Below are positions 47,287-55,982 of a DNA stretch of 64,000 bases, piece by piece. Below the pieces are notes generated by a model, which saw only the letters and a program-made list of their open reading frames with translations, searched no databases and was not told the origin of the DNA. The DNA lies in the NCBI RefSeq assembly GCF_006351965.1, contig NZ_CP040932.1, positions 3,720,001-3,784,000 of the forward strand, read 5' to 3'. Position numbers and translations under genes: made by a program. Position 1 is the first letter of the stretch, and every line of letters starts with the position of its first letter. The stretch comes from Oceanicola sp. D3 (GTDB lineage: Bacteria; Pseudomonadota; Alphaproteobacteria; Rhodobacterales; Rhodobacteraceae).

Positions 47287-47311
47287 GTTGCCCATGCAAT
47301 TGCCGGGTTAA

Positions 47312-47331
47312 CGGCGCCTCCCTCGGCGCCG
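47312..47331. terminator. Hairpin downstream of fadH
   Basis: Seven-bp stem CGGCGCC / GGCGCCG with loop of six, followed on the plus strand 11 bases later by ATTTTT. A possible weak terminator between converging genes. Confidence 0.4.
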
Positions 47332-47362
47332 CACCGGCATTTTTGCAAAGCCCGTTTTCCGG

Positions 47363-48301
47363 TCAGTTCACCGGCGTCAGCAGGTCGTTTCCGGCCAGAA
47401 AAGCGCTGATATTGTCGCGCTGAAGCTGCGCCATCGCCGCCCGTGTTTCCACCGTGCCGGAGCCCTGGTGCGGCTGGATCACCACGTTCGGGAAGTCATA
47501 AAACCGGGGGTCGATCTTCGGCTCGTTCACAAACACATCCAGCCCCGCCCCATAGATCCCGCCAGATTCCAGAGCCGCAAAAAGCGCCTCCTCATCCACC
47601 GTCGACCCGCGCGAGATGTTGATAAGGATGCCCCGCGGCCCGAGGGCCTCAAGCACCTCTGCCGAAACGATATTTTCCGTCGCCTTGCCGCCCACCGTCG
47701 CCACGATGAGGTAGTCCACCGCCGCCGCAAGCGCGGTCGGGCTGTCGTGATAGGTCCAGCCGGGCGTCTCCTTTTCGGAGCGGCTCCAGTAGTGCAGATC
47801 CATCTTGAAAGCCGCCAGCCGGTCGGCAATATCGCGCCCGATCCGCCCAAGGCCCAAAATGCCCGCCGTGCCACCGCTGACCTTGCGGTTCAGCCGATAT
47901 TCACCCTTTGCGGCCCATGATCCGGAGCGCGCCCACTTGCTCGCATGCTCCATCTCGCGCCCGCACATCAACAGCATCGCCACGGCAAGGTCTGCCACGT
48001 CATCGTTGAGCACATCGGGCGTGTTGGTCACACGGATATCGCGCTCCGAAGCGGCCGCTACGTTAATACTGTCGTAACCAACTCCGAAGTTGGCGATGAC
48101 ACCGAGGTTCGGCAGCAGGTCCATCGCCTCGGGCCCAAACGGCTTGTGCCCCTTGAACCCGGCCGCCACGATCCCGGCCCGGGTGGCCTCATCGAGGCTG
48201 CCAAGGTCGGTCGTTTCGGCCACGAAAACCGGGTCGAACGTCTCTTTCATTCGGGCCAGATCAGACTCGCTGTAATTCCCGATTGCGATCACCTTGCTCA
48301 T
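47363..48301 (-). CDS. D-2-hydroxyacid dehydrogenase (hydroxypyruvate/glyoxylate reductase type)
   Basis: 312 residues, D-isomer-specific 2-hydroxyacid dehydrogenase. The NAD-binding GLGRIGRDIA, the catalytic Arg in NISRGS, the Glu in FVNEPKID and the His in PHQGSGT are all present. At the far end of the catabolic island, 75 bases after apnO, with its own palindromic operator. It could handle glyoxylate/hydroxypyruvate, or oxidise a tetronate to the 2-oxo-tetronate used by OtnI; both are inference. Confidence 0.88.
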   Translation of the reverse strand: MSKVIAIGNYSESDLARMKETFDPVFVAETTDLGSLDEATRAGIVAAGFKGHKPFGPEAMDLLPNLGVIANFGVGYDSINVAAASERDIRVTNTPDVLNDDVADLAVAMLLMCGREMEHASKWARSGSWAAKGEYRLNRKVSGGTAGILGLGRIGRDIADRLAAFKMDLHYWSRSEKETPGWTYHDSPTALAAAVDYLIVATVGGKATENIVSAEVLEALGPRGILINISRGSTVDEEALFAALESGGIYGAGLDVFVNEPKIDPRFYDFPNVVIQPHQGSGTVETRAAMAQLQRDNISAFLAGNDLLTPVN

Positions 48302-48326
48302 AGCCTTTTCCTCCCCGGCGGCGCAT

Positions 48327-48342
48327 AAATGGTATACCATTT
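48327..48342. promoter_or_regulatory. Perfect 16-bp palindrome, candidate GntR/FadR operator
   Basis: AAATGGTATACCATTT, in the 75-base gap upstream of the hydroxyacid dehydrogenase. Its half-site TGGTA/TACCA recurs over the start of the internal GntR-type regulator gene (52485-52505), which points to that regulator. Confidence 0.55.
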
Positions 48343-48376
48343 CCTCGCAGCGCCCCGCCGGAGAGTCAACCTCGGA

Positions 48377-49219
48377 TCACCCCGCGCAGATGTCCTGAAC
48401 AGACTTCTTCACTGCCTCCAGTGAAAAGACCTGCTCCACCCAGTCCTCCTTGAAAATCACGCTCTTGGCCTGATCAATCGCCATCAGAGCGCCGTCGCTA
48501 AACTTCCCTTCCGGAAAAATCCCAAAGGCAATCGCCAGCTCGATCTTCAAGTGCCCCAACACAAAGTCATGCGCCGCCGCCTCCGGCACCCCCATGGACA
48601 CCGCCTTGTCGGTGGCCTCCCGCAGCGCCATGCACATCGTCGCCGCCACGGTTTCGCTCAGCGCAGGCTCCAGCACCGCGATGTTTTCCAGCGTGCAACG
48701 ATGGCACCGCGCAACCGGCGCATAGATGATCTTGGCGATCTCCTCGCACAGCTCATAATGCTCCTCCGGCCCCTGAATCAGCGCGCAAACAATCCCCTGC
48801 GGCGCGTCGATCCCGCCGAAGTAGTCCTTCTGCGCCGCCTCCGTCGCCTGCACTTCAAGGATATGCGGGTGGCACGGATGGCTGCAGAAATAGGTCACAT
48901 CCTCCCGCTCCGGCATCTCGCCCGCATAGGGCGCCGCCGCATCCAGCACGATCACCGCCGCACCGGGCTTCAGCTTGTCGACAAACCCATGCGCGATCTT
49001 GCCGATGAGCCGGTCCGGCACCGCCATCAGCACCACATCGGCATCAGAAATCGCGTTGTCCCCATCGGTCACCGCCTCAACGCCTACCTCGTCAAGCAGC
49101 CGCTTGCGGCCCGCCTCGGACACCTCGATATGGTCAATCTCAAACCGTGTCGGCTTCAGGTTCTGCGCCAGCCGCACACCCATCTTTCCGCCCGCACCGA
49201 GCAAAGCAACCTTCGTCAT
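48377..49219 (-). CDS. apnO: D-apionate oxidoisomerase-like protein
   Basis: 280 residues. N-terminal Rossmann segment LLGAGGKMGVRLAQNL and a C-terminal helical domain of the type fused to 6-phosphogluconate dehydrogenase-like proteins (PF16896), with CSHPCHPHI in the middle and CRHRC-like CHRCTLENIAVLEPALSETVA after. This is the architecture of D-apionate oxidoisomerase, which moves a hydroxymethyl group to give 3-oxo-isoapionate. It is directly downstream of a DUF1537 kinase and a RuBisCO-like gene, the known partners. Assignment rests on recall of the family and on context. Confidence 0.75.
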   Translation of the reverse strand: MTKVALLGAGGKMGVRLAQNLKPTRFEIDHIEVSEAGRKRLLDEVGVEAVTDGDNAISDADVVLMAVPDRLIGKIAHGFVDKLKPGAAVIVLDAAAPYAGEMPEREDVTYFCSHPCHPHILEVQATEAAQKDYFGGIDAPQGIVCALIQGPEEHYELCEEIAKIIYAPVARCHRCTLENIAVLEPALSETVAATMCMALREATDKAVSMGVPEAAAHDFVLGHLKIELAIAFGIFPEGKFSDGALMAIDQAKSVIFKEDWVEQVFSLEAVKKSVQDICAG

Positions 49220-49220
49220 T

Positions 49221-50534
49221 TCATTCTCCTCCTGCGGCACCACCGCCGCGTTTGATCCATCCAAAATAATCGTCCGAGCCCATCTGCCCGCCCTTCAGCG
49301 CCAGTTGCAGCCCGGCCAAATCCTCATCCTCCGAATGCGCCTGCAGCAGCGCAGCACCGGGGATCGTCGGGGCCAGTGCAGTAAAGGCAAACAGCCCCAA
49401 CTCCCGGCTCGCATGGCCGCTTGTATCGCCGCCCGAAATCACCGCACGCTTCAGCCCGGTCTGCCGCAACAGGCGCGCCAGAACCTTACCCAAAGCCGCC
49501 CCGATCCGCGCATTGGCCTCTTCCATCCCGCCAGCAGGCACAGCCGCCCGCAGCCGCGCCACCGCCGGGTCATCCGGCCCCTTCGCCGTGTAGATCAACG
49601 GGTCGCGCCCCGCGTTGAGCGCCGCAATCGCCGCCTCGTAAACGCCGGCTTCCTCGCCCCGTACAGCCGCCGCCGCATCCAGCTCGATCCCCTCAAATCC
49701 ATGCGCCTCAGCCCAGGCGATCTGCGCCGCCGTGACGGGCGAAACCGAGCCCGACACCGCCAGCATCCGCTCCACCGGTCCCGCGCTCTCAACCCGGTCT
49801 TCTGCGCCAATCCACCCCTGCGCGCGCCAGTGCTCCACCAGCGCGTATTCCACCCCCTGCGAGCCCACGGCGAGCGCTGGCGAGGCATCCCACATCCGCC
49901 GCCCGACCACGCCCATATGCGCATCCGTCATCGCATCGAACGACCACACCTCAGCCTCCGGCGTGGCCTCCAGATCCTCCAGCGAAACCAAGCCAAAGCT
50001 CTTCGCCGTCTGCTTGCCCAGATGCTCCGCCACATCGCTCTCATCCATCGGCGTCACCGGATGGCGCGCCATCACCGGGTGCCGGTCCAGCCGAAAAACG
50101 CCCCCCGGCCCGCTTGCGAACAAGTGACCGAACGCCTGATACCGCCGCATCTTCGGCGCGGCCAAAAGGCAAGGGATGAACGGCCCCCGCACCACCTCTG
50201 CGCCCAAATCAATCGCCTTGCCGATCGAGCCCACCTCGGGGGCGGAATCCAGCGTGGAGCAGGTCTTGTAATGCACCACCCGCGCGCCCGTTTCGGTCAA
50301 AAACCGGAACACCCCCGGCAACTCCCGCTCCATCCACGCAGGCGAATGCGAGCGCGCCGTGGTTGCCACGCCCACCGCCCGCACGCCGGGAAACCGCGCC
50401 AATTGCGCCTCACTCGGCACGTCCAAAAACAGCACTGAGGGCACCCCGGCAAACTCCAGCACCTCCATGCTGGCCGCCGAGCCGGTGAAGTCATCCCCCA
50501 CCCAGCCGATCAAAATGCCCCCCGGCAGGCTCAC
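49221..50534 (-). CDS. oiaK: Four-carbon acid sugar kinase family protein, probably 3-oxo-isoapionate kinase
   Basis: 437 residues, DUF1537/four-carbon acid sugar kinase fold: GWVGDDFTGSA at the N-terminus, KTCSTLDSAPEVGSIG, and the C-terminal nucleotide-binding SGGDTSGHA. In the D-apionate pathway a kinase of this family phosphorylates 3-oxo-isoapionate. The GTG start (VSLPGGILIGW) overlaps the stop of the RuBisCO-like gene (GTGA); apnO starts one base after its stop. A second member of the family (otnK) lies upstream, so the two kinases should have different substrates. Confidence 0.72.
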   Translation of the reverse strand: MSLPGGILIGWVGDDFTGSAASMEVLEFAGVPSVLFLDVPSEAQLARFPGVRAVGVATTARSHSPAWMERELPGVFRFLTETGARVVHYKTCSTLDSAPEVGSIGKAIDLGAEVVRGPFIPCLLAAPKMRRYQAFGHLFASGPGGVFRLDRHPVMARHPVTPMDESDVAEHLGKQTAKSFGLVSLEDLEATPEAEVWSFDAMTDAHMGVVGRRMWDASPALAVGSQGVEYALVEHWRAQGWIGAEDRVESAGPVERMLAVSGSVSPVTAAQIAWAEAHGFEGIELDAAAAVRGEEAGVYEAAIAALNAGRDPLIYTAKGPDDPAVARLRAAVPAGGMEEANARIGAALGKVLARLLRQTGLKRAVISGGDTSGHASRELGLFAFTALAPTIPGAALLQAHSEDEDLAGLQLALKGGQMGSDDYFGWIKRGGGAAGGE

Positions 50535-51775
50535 CCGAAGGCCTCCAACGCGCCCGCCAACGCGGGCCGCGTGGCCGCATACTCCGCCGCCGGAACGCCA
50601 GCAACAGCCGCCTCCCAGGCTTGCCGCAGCGAGGCCACCCCTTCCGCCGGGCCGCCCGGATGCGCCATGATCCCGCCGCCCGCCGCATGGATGCAATCGG
50701 CATGGCCGACCCGCGCATAGGTCTCCGCCGCCTGCACCGCCGTCTGCCCCGAGGAGAACACCGGCATCGCCACGCAGGGCTTGTCTTCCCAAAGCGGTGT
50801 GCCAACCGATAGGGCCGAAGCCACCACGCTGTCATCGCCTTCCGAGAACTTGTTGCGCAGCCCGTTCACATGCATGTGGTCCGCGCCGGCCAGCCGCCAC
50901 AGCTTGCTCCAAGCCGGATAATCCCAGCCCAGCATCTCCGCCCGGCTCAGGTAACCCCAGCCGTTGCGATGAGCATGGATCGGCAGGTCAGAATGGCGGG
51001 TGAGCGCCAGCAAGCCGGAGAGGCCAACCGAGTTGAGGCTCACCATCGCGCAACTGGCGCCCAACTCGATAAGCAGGTCATGGCGGCGGCGCATATCATC
51101 CACCTCGCCGGTGAGGTTGAAGGCATACATCACCCGCTTGCCGGTGCGCTCGGCATGCTCGTTCAACACGCCCATCACCGCGCGGGCGCGGTCGTCGAAC
51201 GGGCAGTTCGGCCCGTCCGCCTGCAGCTCGTCATCTTTGATAAAGTCGATCCCCGCCGCCGCCAGATCCCCTGCCAGCGCGGCGGTGTCTTCCGCCGTCA
51301 GCCCTACCGAGGGCTTGACGATGGTGCCAATCAGCGGCCCGTTTTCTACCCCCGCCATCGCCCGCGTGCCCGCGATCCCGAACTTCGGCCCCGGGTAGGC
51401 GTCACCAAAGGCGCGCGGCAGGCGAATGTCGCACAGCCTCAGCCCCGAGAACTGACGCAACTCAAAGAGATTGCCCGCCACCGTCGCCACAAGGTTCGGC
51501 AGGTCCGGCCCCAGTGTTGCAAGCGGCCACGAGAGCGTCACCTTCGCCCGCGTGTAGCGCTCTCCTGTCAGCCCGCCGCCCAGCGATGGCTCACCTACCT
51601 CGCCAACAATCTCCAGCGCCTCCACCCGCGCCGCCGAACGCTCGCGCAGCTCCGGTGTCTCGCCCGGAACAGCCACGAAGGTGCCAGAAGATTGCTCGCC
51701 CGCCATTGCGGCAGCGGCCTTTTCCGGCTCGACCGGGGTTTCGATCAGATAGTCGGCTTCGATGCGTTCACTCAT
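50531..51775 (-). CDS. RuBisCO-like protein, candidate 3-oxo-isoapionate-4-phosphate decarboxylase or transcarboxylase/hydrolase
   Basis: 414 residues, RuBisCO large-subunit fold. Active-site segments are kept: GTIVKPSVGLT, the carbamate-site motif DFIKDDE, MVSLNSVG, HAHRNGWG, HVNGLRNKF and GGGIMAHPGG. Keeping KDDE with the carbamylated Lys fits an enzyme that makes an enediolate. Two RuBisCO-like activities are known in apionate catabolism (decarboxylation, or transcarboxylation plus hydrolysis to 3-phosphoglycerate and glycolate); I cannot tell which applies. It is not a CO2-fixing RuBisCO: no small subunit or phosphoribulokinase nearby. Confidence 0.78.
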   Translation of the reverse strand: MSERIEADYLIETPVEPEKAAAAMAGEQSSGTFVAVPGETPELRERSAARVEALEIVGEVGEPSLGGGLTGERYTRAKVTLSWPLATLGPDLPNLVATVAGNLFELRQFSGLRLCDIRLPRAFGDAYPGPKFGIAGTRAMAGVENGPLIGTIVKPSVGLTAEDTAALAGDLAAAGIDFIKDDELQADGPNCPFDDRARAVMGVLNEHAERTGKRVMYAFNLTGEVDDMRRRHDLLIELGASCAMVSLNSVGLSGLLALTRHSDLPIHAHRNGWGYLSRAEMLGWDYPAWSKLWRLAGADHMHVNGLRNKFSEGDDSVVASALSVGTPLWEDKPCVAMPVFSSGQTAVQAAETYARVGHADCIHAAGGGIMAHPGGPAEGVASLRQAWEAAVAGVPAAEYAATRPALAGALEAFG

Positions 51776-52500
51776 TGGAAGTGATCCTGATGATAAAGTG
51801 CGTTTGCCCGCTCCAGATGGTCGCGCATCGCTTGGGCAGCGGCTTCCGGATCGGCGGCGATGATCGCGTCGAGGATCGCGCGGTGCTCTGTCACCGTCAG
51901 CGCCTCAAGCCCCACCTTGCGCACCCCTTCCACGTGGAAGTCGCGCATCCAGTCAAAGATCCCGGCGGCGAGGGTCTCGAAGATCGGGTTGGCAGAAATG
52001 GCGGCGATACGACGATGAAACTTGCCGTCGATTTCGAGGAAGCGCTCGGGCTCCTCCGTGGCAAATTCCTGCGCCGCGAGCAGGGCCTCCAGCGCGCCGA
52101 TGTCTGCCTCGTTGCGGCGGCGGGCGGCAATGCGGGCCATCTCGGCCTCCAGCGCGGCGCGGGCCTCCTTGAGGTGGTCCATCGAGGAGGTATGGGCCAG
52201 CAGGTGCTGAACACCGGTGCCGAGCTGGCCGATCAGCCCGTCAAGCGAAGGCTCTGCCACACGCGGGCGCCCGCCGTGGCGGATTTCGATGATGCCGCGG
52301 TGCTGCAACGCCTGCATCGCCTCGCGGATCGCCGGGCGGCCAATCTCGTAGCGCGTCATCAGCTCGCGCTCCGAGGGCAGCGCATCGCCGGGGCCAAGGC
52401 CCTCCGCGCGAATGAGCCGAAGCAGCCGCTCCTGCACCTCGTCGGCCAGCTTGCGCGGTTTGATACCGGCGGATCTATCGTGATCTGGTAAACTCATCAT
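51772..52500 (-). CDS. FadR/GntR-family transcriptional regulator (internal to the island)
   Basis: 242 residues. Winged helix-turn-helix at the N-terminus (LPSERELMTRYEIGRPAIREAMQAL) and an all-helical FCD effector domain with the metal-binding Asp/His positions (LEIDGKFHRRIA, TVTEHRAILDAI). It overlaps the RuBisCO-like gene by four bases and lies between the tetronate and apionate modules. An inverted repeat of TGGTA/TACCA covers its own start codon, suggesting autoregulation. Confidence 0.88.
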   Translation of the reverse strand: MMSLPDHDRSAGIKPRKLADEVQERLLRLIRAEGLGPGDALPSERELMTRYEIGRPAIREAMQALQHRGIIEIRHGGRPRVAEPSLDGLIGQLGTGVQHLLAHTSSMDHLKEARAALEAEMARIAARRRNEADIGALEALLAAQEFATEEPERFLEIDGKFHRRIAAISANPIFETLAAGIFDWMRDFHVEGVRKVGLEALTVTEHRAILDAIIAADPEAAAQAMRDHLERANALYHQDHFQ

Positions 52501-52505
52501 ACCAG
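52485..52505 (-). promoter_or_regulatory. Inverted repeat over the regulator start codon
   Basis: CTGGTA-N9-TACCAG, with the ATGATG start of the regulator in its centre. Half-sites match the palindrome at 48327-48342. The 48-base gap to the upstream otnI gene could hold an internal promoter. Confidence 0.5.
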
Positions 52506-52548
52506 TTGGTAGCGCAAGCGCCCGCCACAGACAAGACCACCGTCTAAG

Positions 52549-53307
52549 TCAAACCTCTTGCGCCGCTCTTAACCAGCCCAATGTCGGCTCTGTCGGCCCG
52601 CCCGGCTTGTATTCCGCCCCCAGTGGTGCAGACCAGCCCAGCGCCTTCAGGTGCTTGTAAATATGGTCGAAATTCACTTCCCCATGATCCGGAGCGCCCC
52701 TGTCTGGCACAGCAGCAATCTGGATGTGCCCGATCATCGGCAAGAGCCGCTCAAGCCGGTGGCTAAGGTCGCCCTCCATGAGTTGTACATGGTAGCAATC
52801 GAACATGATCTTCAGGTTCTCAGCCCCCACCTCGGCCAGAATCGCCTCTGCCTGCACGGTGGTAGAGAGGAAATATCCCGGCGCATCGTAGTGGTTGATC
52901 GGCTCGATCAGCACGGTCTTGCCCAGCTTCGCCGCGCCCTCGCAAGCATAGCCTAGCGCCTCAACAAAGGTGCCGTGATCGCCGTCGAACCCGGCCATCA
53001 CATGCACCGCTCCGGTGCCCGTCGCCTCGGAATAGCTCAGCGCCTGATCAATCGCGTCCCGCGCCTCGGCCTCACGCCCCGGCACCGCCGAAAAGCCCAT
53101 TTCGCCAATTGAGGCATCGCCGCGCGAGACATTCAGGCCGAGCATCTCAAGCCCGGTTTCGGCCAGCGCATCAGCCACCTCTCCGGCAGGGATCGTATAG
53201 GGCCAATGGCACTCCACCGCATCAAACCCGGCGGCCTTCGCGGCGCGGATCGCATCTGGCAGCGGCAGTTCACTCCACAAAAACCCGAGATTGGCCGAAA
53301 ACTTCAT
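52549..53307 (-). CDS. otnI: 2-oxo-tetronate isomerase-like (hydroxypyruvate-isomerase family) protein
   Basis: 252 residues, AP-endonuclease-2-type TIM barrel. It opens MKFSANLGFLWSELPLPDAI, the usual start of the hydroxypyruvate isomerase/OtnI family, and carries IEPINHYDAPGYFL, MFDCYHVQ and HIQIAAVPDRGAPD. OtnI converts 2-oxo- to 3-oxo-tetronate for OtnK. The ATG overlaps the otnC stop by four bases. Confidence 0.8.
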   Translation of the reverse strand: MKFSANLGFLWSELPLPDAIRAAKAAGFDAVECHWPYTIPAGEVADALAETGLEMLGLNVSRGDASIGEMGFSAVPGREAEARDAIDQALSYSEATGTGAVHVMAGFDGDHGTFVEALGYACEGAAKLGKTVLIEPINHYDAPGYFLSTTVQAEAILAEVGAENLKIMFDCYHVQLMEGDLSHRLERLLPMIGHIQIAAVPDRGAPDHGEVNFDHIYKHLKALGWSAPLGAEYKPGGPTEPTLGWLRAAQEV

Positions 53308-53948
53308 GCGTCCCACTCCAGGTTGAATTTTTTGACCAGCGCCTGAACCTGGCCCTCATCCAGCCCACGCGCGTTCATGCCCCGCGTCATCAGCGCCAGC
53401 TTCGCCGTTGCTTCCAGCTCTTCCACCGCGTTGCAGGCCGCCTCCACGTCCTTGCCGGCCACAACCGGCCCGTGGTTGGCCAGCATCACCGCGCTGCGCT
53501 TGCCCGCCAGCCCCCGCACCGCCTCGCCCATCGCCGGATCGCCCGGCAGGAAAAACGGCAGCAGCTTCACCCGGCCCAGCTGCATAACACCATAGGGCGT
53601 GAGCGGCGGCAGAAAGTCATCCTCATCGGCCTCGAGCATCGACAGCGCCACCGAATGGCACGAATGCAAATGCACCACCGCCCCCGCCGTGCCGCGGGTG
53701 TCATAAAAGGCCGTATGCAAAGGCATCTCCTTGGTCGGCTTGTCGCCACCCACATGCTGCCCCGCCCCGTCGAAGCGCGCCAGCCGCGCCGGGTCGAGCC
53801 GGCCAAAGCTGGTGCCTGTGGGCGAAACCAGCAACCCGCCGTCCTCCGTCCGCGCCGAGATATTGCCGGTCGAACCATGGGTCAGCCCCCGGTCAAACAG
53901 CGATTTTGCCAGCAGGCAAATCTGCTCTCTCAGCGCCGTCTCGCTCAT
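53304..53948 (-). CDS. otnC: 3-oxo-tetronate 4-phosphate decarboxylase (class II aldolase family)
   Basis: 214 residues with the class-II aldolase zinc ligands in VVHLHSCHSV and LANHGPVV, and the family N-terminus LTHGSTGNISAR. Next to a DUF1537 kinase and an OtnI-like isomerase it fits OtnC, which decarboxylates 3-oxo-tetronate 4-phosphate to dihydroxyacetone phosphate. Overlaps both neighbours by four bases. Confidence 0.82.
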   Translation of the reverse strand: MSETALREQICLLAKSLFDRGLTHGSTGNISARTEDGGLLVSPTGTSFGRLDPARLARFDGAGQHVGGDKPTKEMPLHTAFYDTRGTAGAVVHLHSCHSVALSMLEADEDDFLPPLTPYGVMQLGRVKLLPFFLPGDPAMGEAVRGLAGKRSAVMLANHGPVVAGKDVEAACNAVEELEATAKLALMTRGMNARGLDEGQVQALVKKFNLEWDA

Positions 53949-55183
53949 GGCAACATTCCCAGCGCGTCGGAAAAGAAGCTCTCGGCCCCGAAGTTGCCCG
54001 ACTTCAGAGCCAGCGCAATCTCCTCACCGCCGGAAACGCAGCCGCACCACGGCACCCCCGGCGCAATCTCGCGCCCCACATCGAGCCGCGTGACGCCGAG
54101 CGCCTTCGTCACCGCGCCAGAGGTTTCCCCCCCCGCCACCACGATCCGCCGCGCGCCTTGGCCCCGCGCCTGCACCGCCAATGCCGCGAGCGCGGCCTCA
54201 ACCACTTCCCCGGCCCGCGCTGTGCCCAGCTCCCCCTGCGCCCGGCGCACCGCGTCAGGCTCTGCCGTGGCATAGATGATCGGCGCCTTGCCCACGTCCT
54301 GCCGGGCCAGCCAGTTTGACGCCGCGCCGTGGCCCTCCGCCGCCAGCACCAGCGGGTCGAGCTTGAACGCCGGTCCGCCATAGGCCGCCACCTGTGCCCG
54401 CGTCATCGCCGAGCAACTGCCCGAGAGCACCACCGCCCCTGGTCCCACCTGCGGCGCCGTGGCCTCGCGGGCGCTATCATCCAGCAAGCCCGCCTCGCGG
54501 TAGAGCGCCGGAAGCGGCATGGCCAGCGCCGAGCCACCCGTCATCAATGCCATTTCGCGGCCCGCGCGGGCAATCACCTGCAAGTCGGCATCCGCCACCG
54601 CATCCACCACAACATGCGCCGGAGCCTCTGCCAGCGCCGCCGCCAAGGCCTCCGCCCCGCGCGCCACGGTGAGCCTGTCCACCAGCCCAACCTCACCCTT
54701 CACCTGCGGCGCCAGAAGGCGCATCAGGTTGCTGTCACACATGGGCGTCAGCGGATGGTCCTTCATCGGACTTTCCGCCAAGGGCTGCTGCCCGACGAAG
54801 AGGTTGCCCATGAAAACCGAGCGCCCGTTTTCCGGAAAGGCCGGGCAGTAAACTGTCTGCCGCGCTCCGAGCGCCGCCATCAGCGCCTCGGCCACCGGCC
54901 CGATGTTGCCTTCTTCCGTCGAGTCGAAGGTGCTGCAATACTTCCAGAAAAACCGCTCCGCCCCGGTGCCCTTCAGCCATTCGAGCGCCGCCAGCGCCTC
55001 GGCCACGGCATCGGCCACCGGTTCAGTGCGGATCTTCAGGGCGATCACCTCGAAGGGCGCATCGCTCTCGCCCTCCTCCGGCACTCCGATCCGCAGCGAA
55101 ACCTTCGCCCCGCTCCGCGCCAGCAAGCCGGCCAGATCGGTCGCACCGGTGAAATCGTCTGCAATCGCCCCGAATATCGCCAT
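53945..55183 (-). CDS. otnK: 3-oxo-tetronate kinase
   Basis: 412 residues, four-carbon acid sugar kinase family: GAIADDFTGATDLAG at the N-terminus, KYCSTFDSTEEGNIGP, CPAFPENGR, and the C-terminal AGGETSGAV and GCVSGGEEIALALKSGNFG. The last motif is typical of OtnK. It phosphorylates 3-oxo-tetronate, the substrate for OtnC. One base separates it from the SDR stop, so it is tightly within the operon. Confidence 0.85.
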   Translation of the reverse strand: MAIFGAIADDFTGATDLAGLLARSGAKVSLRIGVPEEGESDAPFEVIALKIRTEPVADAVAEALAALEWLKGTGAERFFWKYCSTFDSTEEGNIGPVAEALMAALGARQTVYCPAFPENGRSVFMGNLFVGQQPLAESPMKDHPLTPMCDSNLMRLLAPQVKGEVGLVDRLTVARGAEALAAALAEAPAHVVVDAVADADLQVIARAGREMALMTGGSALAMPLPALYREAGLLDDSAREATAPQVGPGAVVLSGSCSAMTRAQVAAYGGPAFKLDPLVLAAEGHGAASNWLARQDVGKAPIIYATAEPDAVRRAQGELGTARAGEVVEAALAALAVQARGQGARRIVVAGGETSGAVTKALGVTRLDVGREIAPGVPWCGCVSGGEEIALALKSGNFGAESFFSDALGMLP

Positions 55184-55184
55184 G

Positions 55185-55982
55185 CTATTCCTCGTGAATC
55201 CCGTCCGCCGTGAAGGCCCCGCCCTGATACACCACCTGCGGCGCGTCGATGGCAGGCATCTCCTCCATCTGCTCCACCACGGCCCGATACTCCTCCGAGC
55301 GGTCCTGCGGCTCCCAGCCGAGATAACCGACCTCGCGATTGTCCCACCAGCCGGTCGCGTTGTTGGATGCACCATAAATGATCGGGCAGCCCAGCTTGGG
55401 CACGCGGAAGACGCATTCGATCAGCCGAACGAAGTCATCGTAGCTCATCCAGCTTGCCAGCATCCGGCGGTTCTTCGGCTCGGGGAAGCACGAGCCGATC
55501 CGCACGCTGGCGGTTTCGATCCCGAACTTGTTGAAATACATGCTCGCCATCGCCTCGCCGAACACCTTGCTCACGCCATAAAGCCCATCAGGCTTGGTTT
55601 GCGCGTTCGCATCGAGCCGGGTTGTCTGCTTGTGGAAGCCCACCGCGTGGTTGGAACTGGCAAAGATCACCCGATTGCAGCCTGTCTTCCGGCAGGCCTC
55701 GTAGAGGTTGAAGACCCCGTCGATATTGGCGTTCGAGATCACCTCCCACGTGTCTTCAATCGAGCGCCCGCCAAGGTGCACGATCCCGTCGCAATCCTTC
55801 ACCAGCTCTTCCACCGCCGCCTTGTCGCCAAGGTCGCACACCACGACCTCTTCGTTCTCGCCGGCCGGTGGCATCTCGACCACGTCAGAAAGCCTTAAGG
55901 TTTTCGCCATATGTTTCAGACGGTCGCGGCAAATCGAGCCAAGGCCGCCAGCGGCGCCTGTAATCAGCAGTCGGTTCATCAT
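55185..55982 (-). CDS. Uronate-dehydrogenase-like SDR
   Basis: 265 residues, NAD-dependent epimerase/dehydratase fold: TGAAGGLGS for the dinucleotide, and the catalytic YGVSK. Residues DGIVHLGG and FASSNHAVGFH are typical of uronate dehydrogenases (Udh), which oxidise glucuronate or galacturonate to the aldaro-lactone. Other branched or linear aldoses are possible here. Starts within the stop of the alpha/beta hydrolase gene. Confidence 0.8.
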   Translation of the reverse strand: MMNRLLITGAAGGLGSICRDRLKHMAKTLRLSDVVEMPPAGENEEVVVCDLGDKAAVEELVKDCDGIVHLGGRSIEDTWEVISNANIDGVFNLYEACRKTGCNRVIFASSNHAVGFHKQTTRLDANAQTKPDGLYGVSKVFGEAMASMYFNKFGIETASVRIGSCFPEPKNRRMLASWMSYDDFVRLIECVFRVPKLGCPIIYGASNNATGWWDNREVGYLGWEPQDRSEEYRAVVEQMEEMPAIDAPQVVYQGGAFTADGIHEE

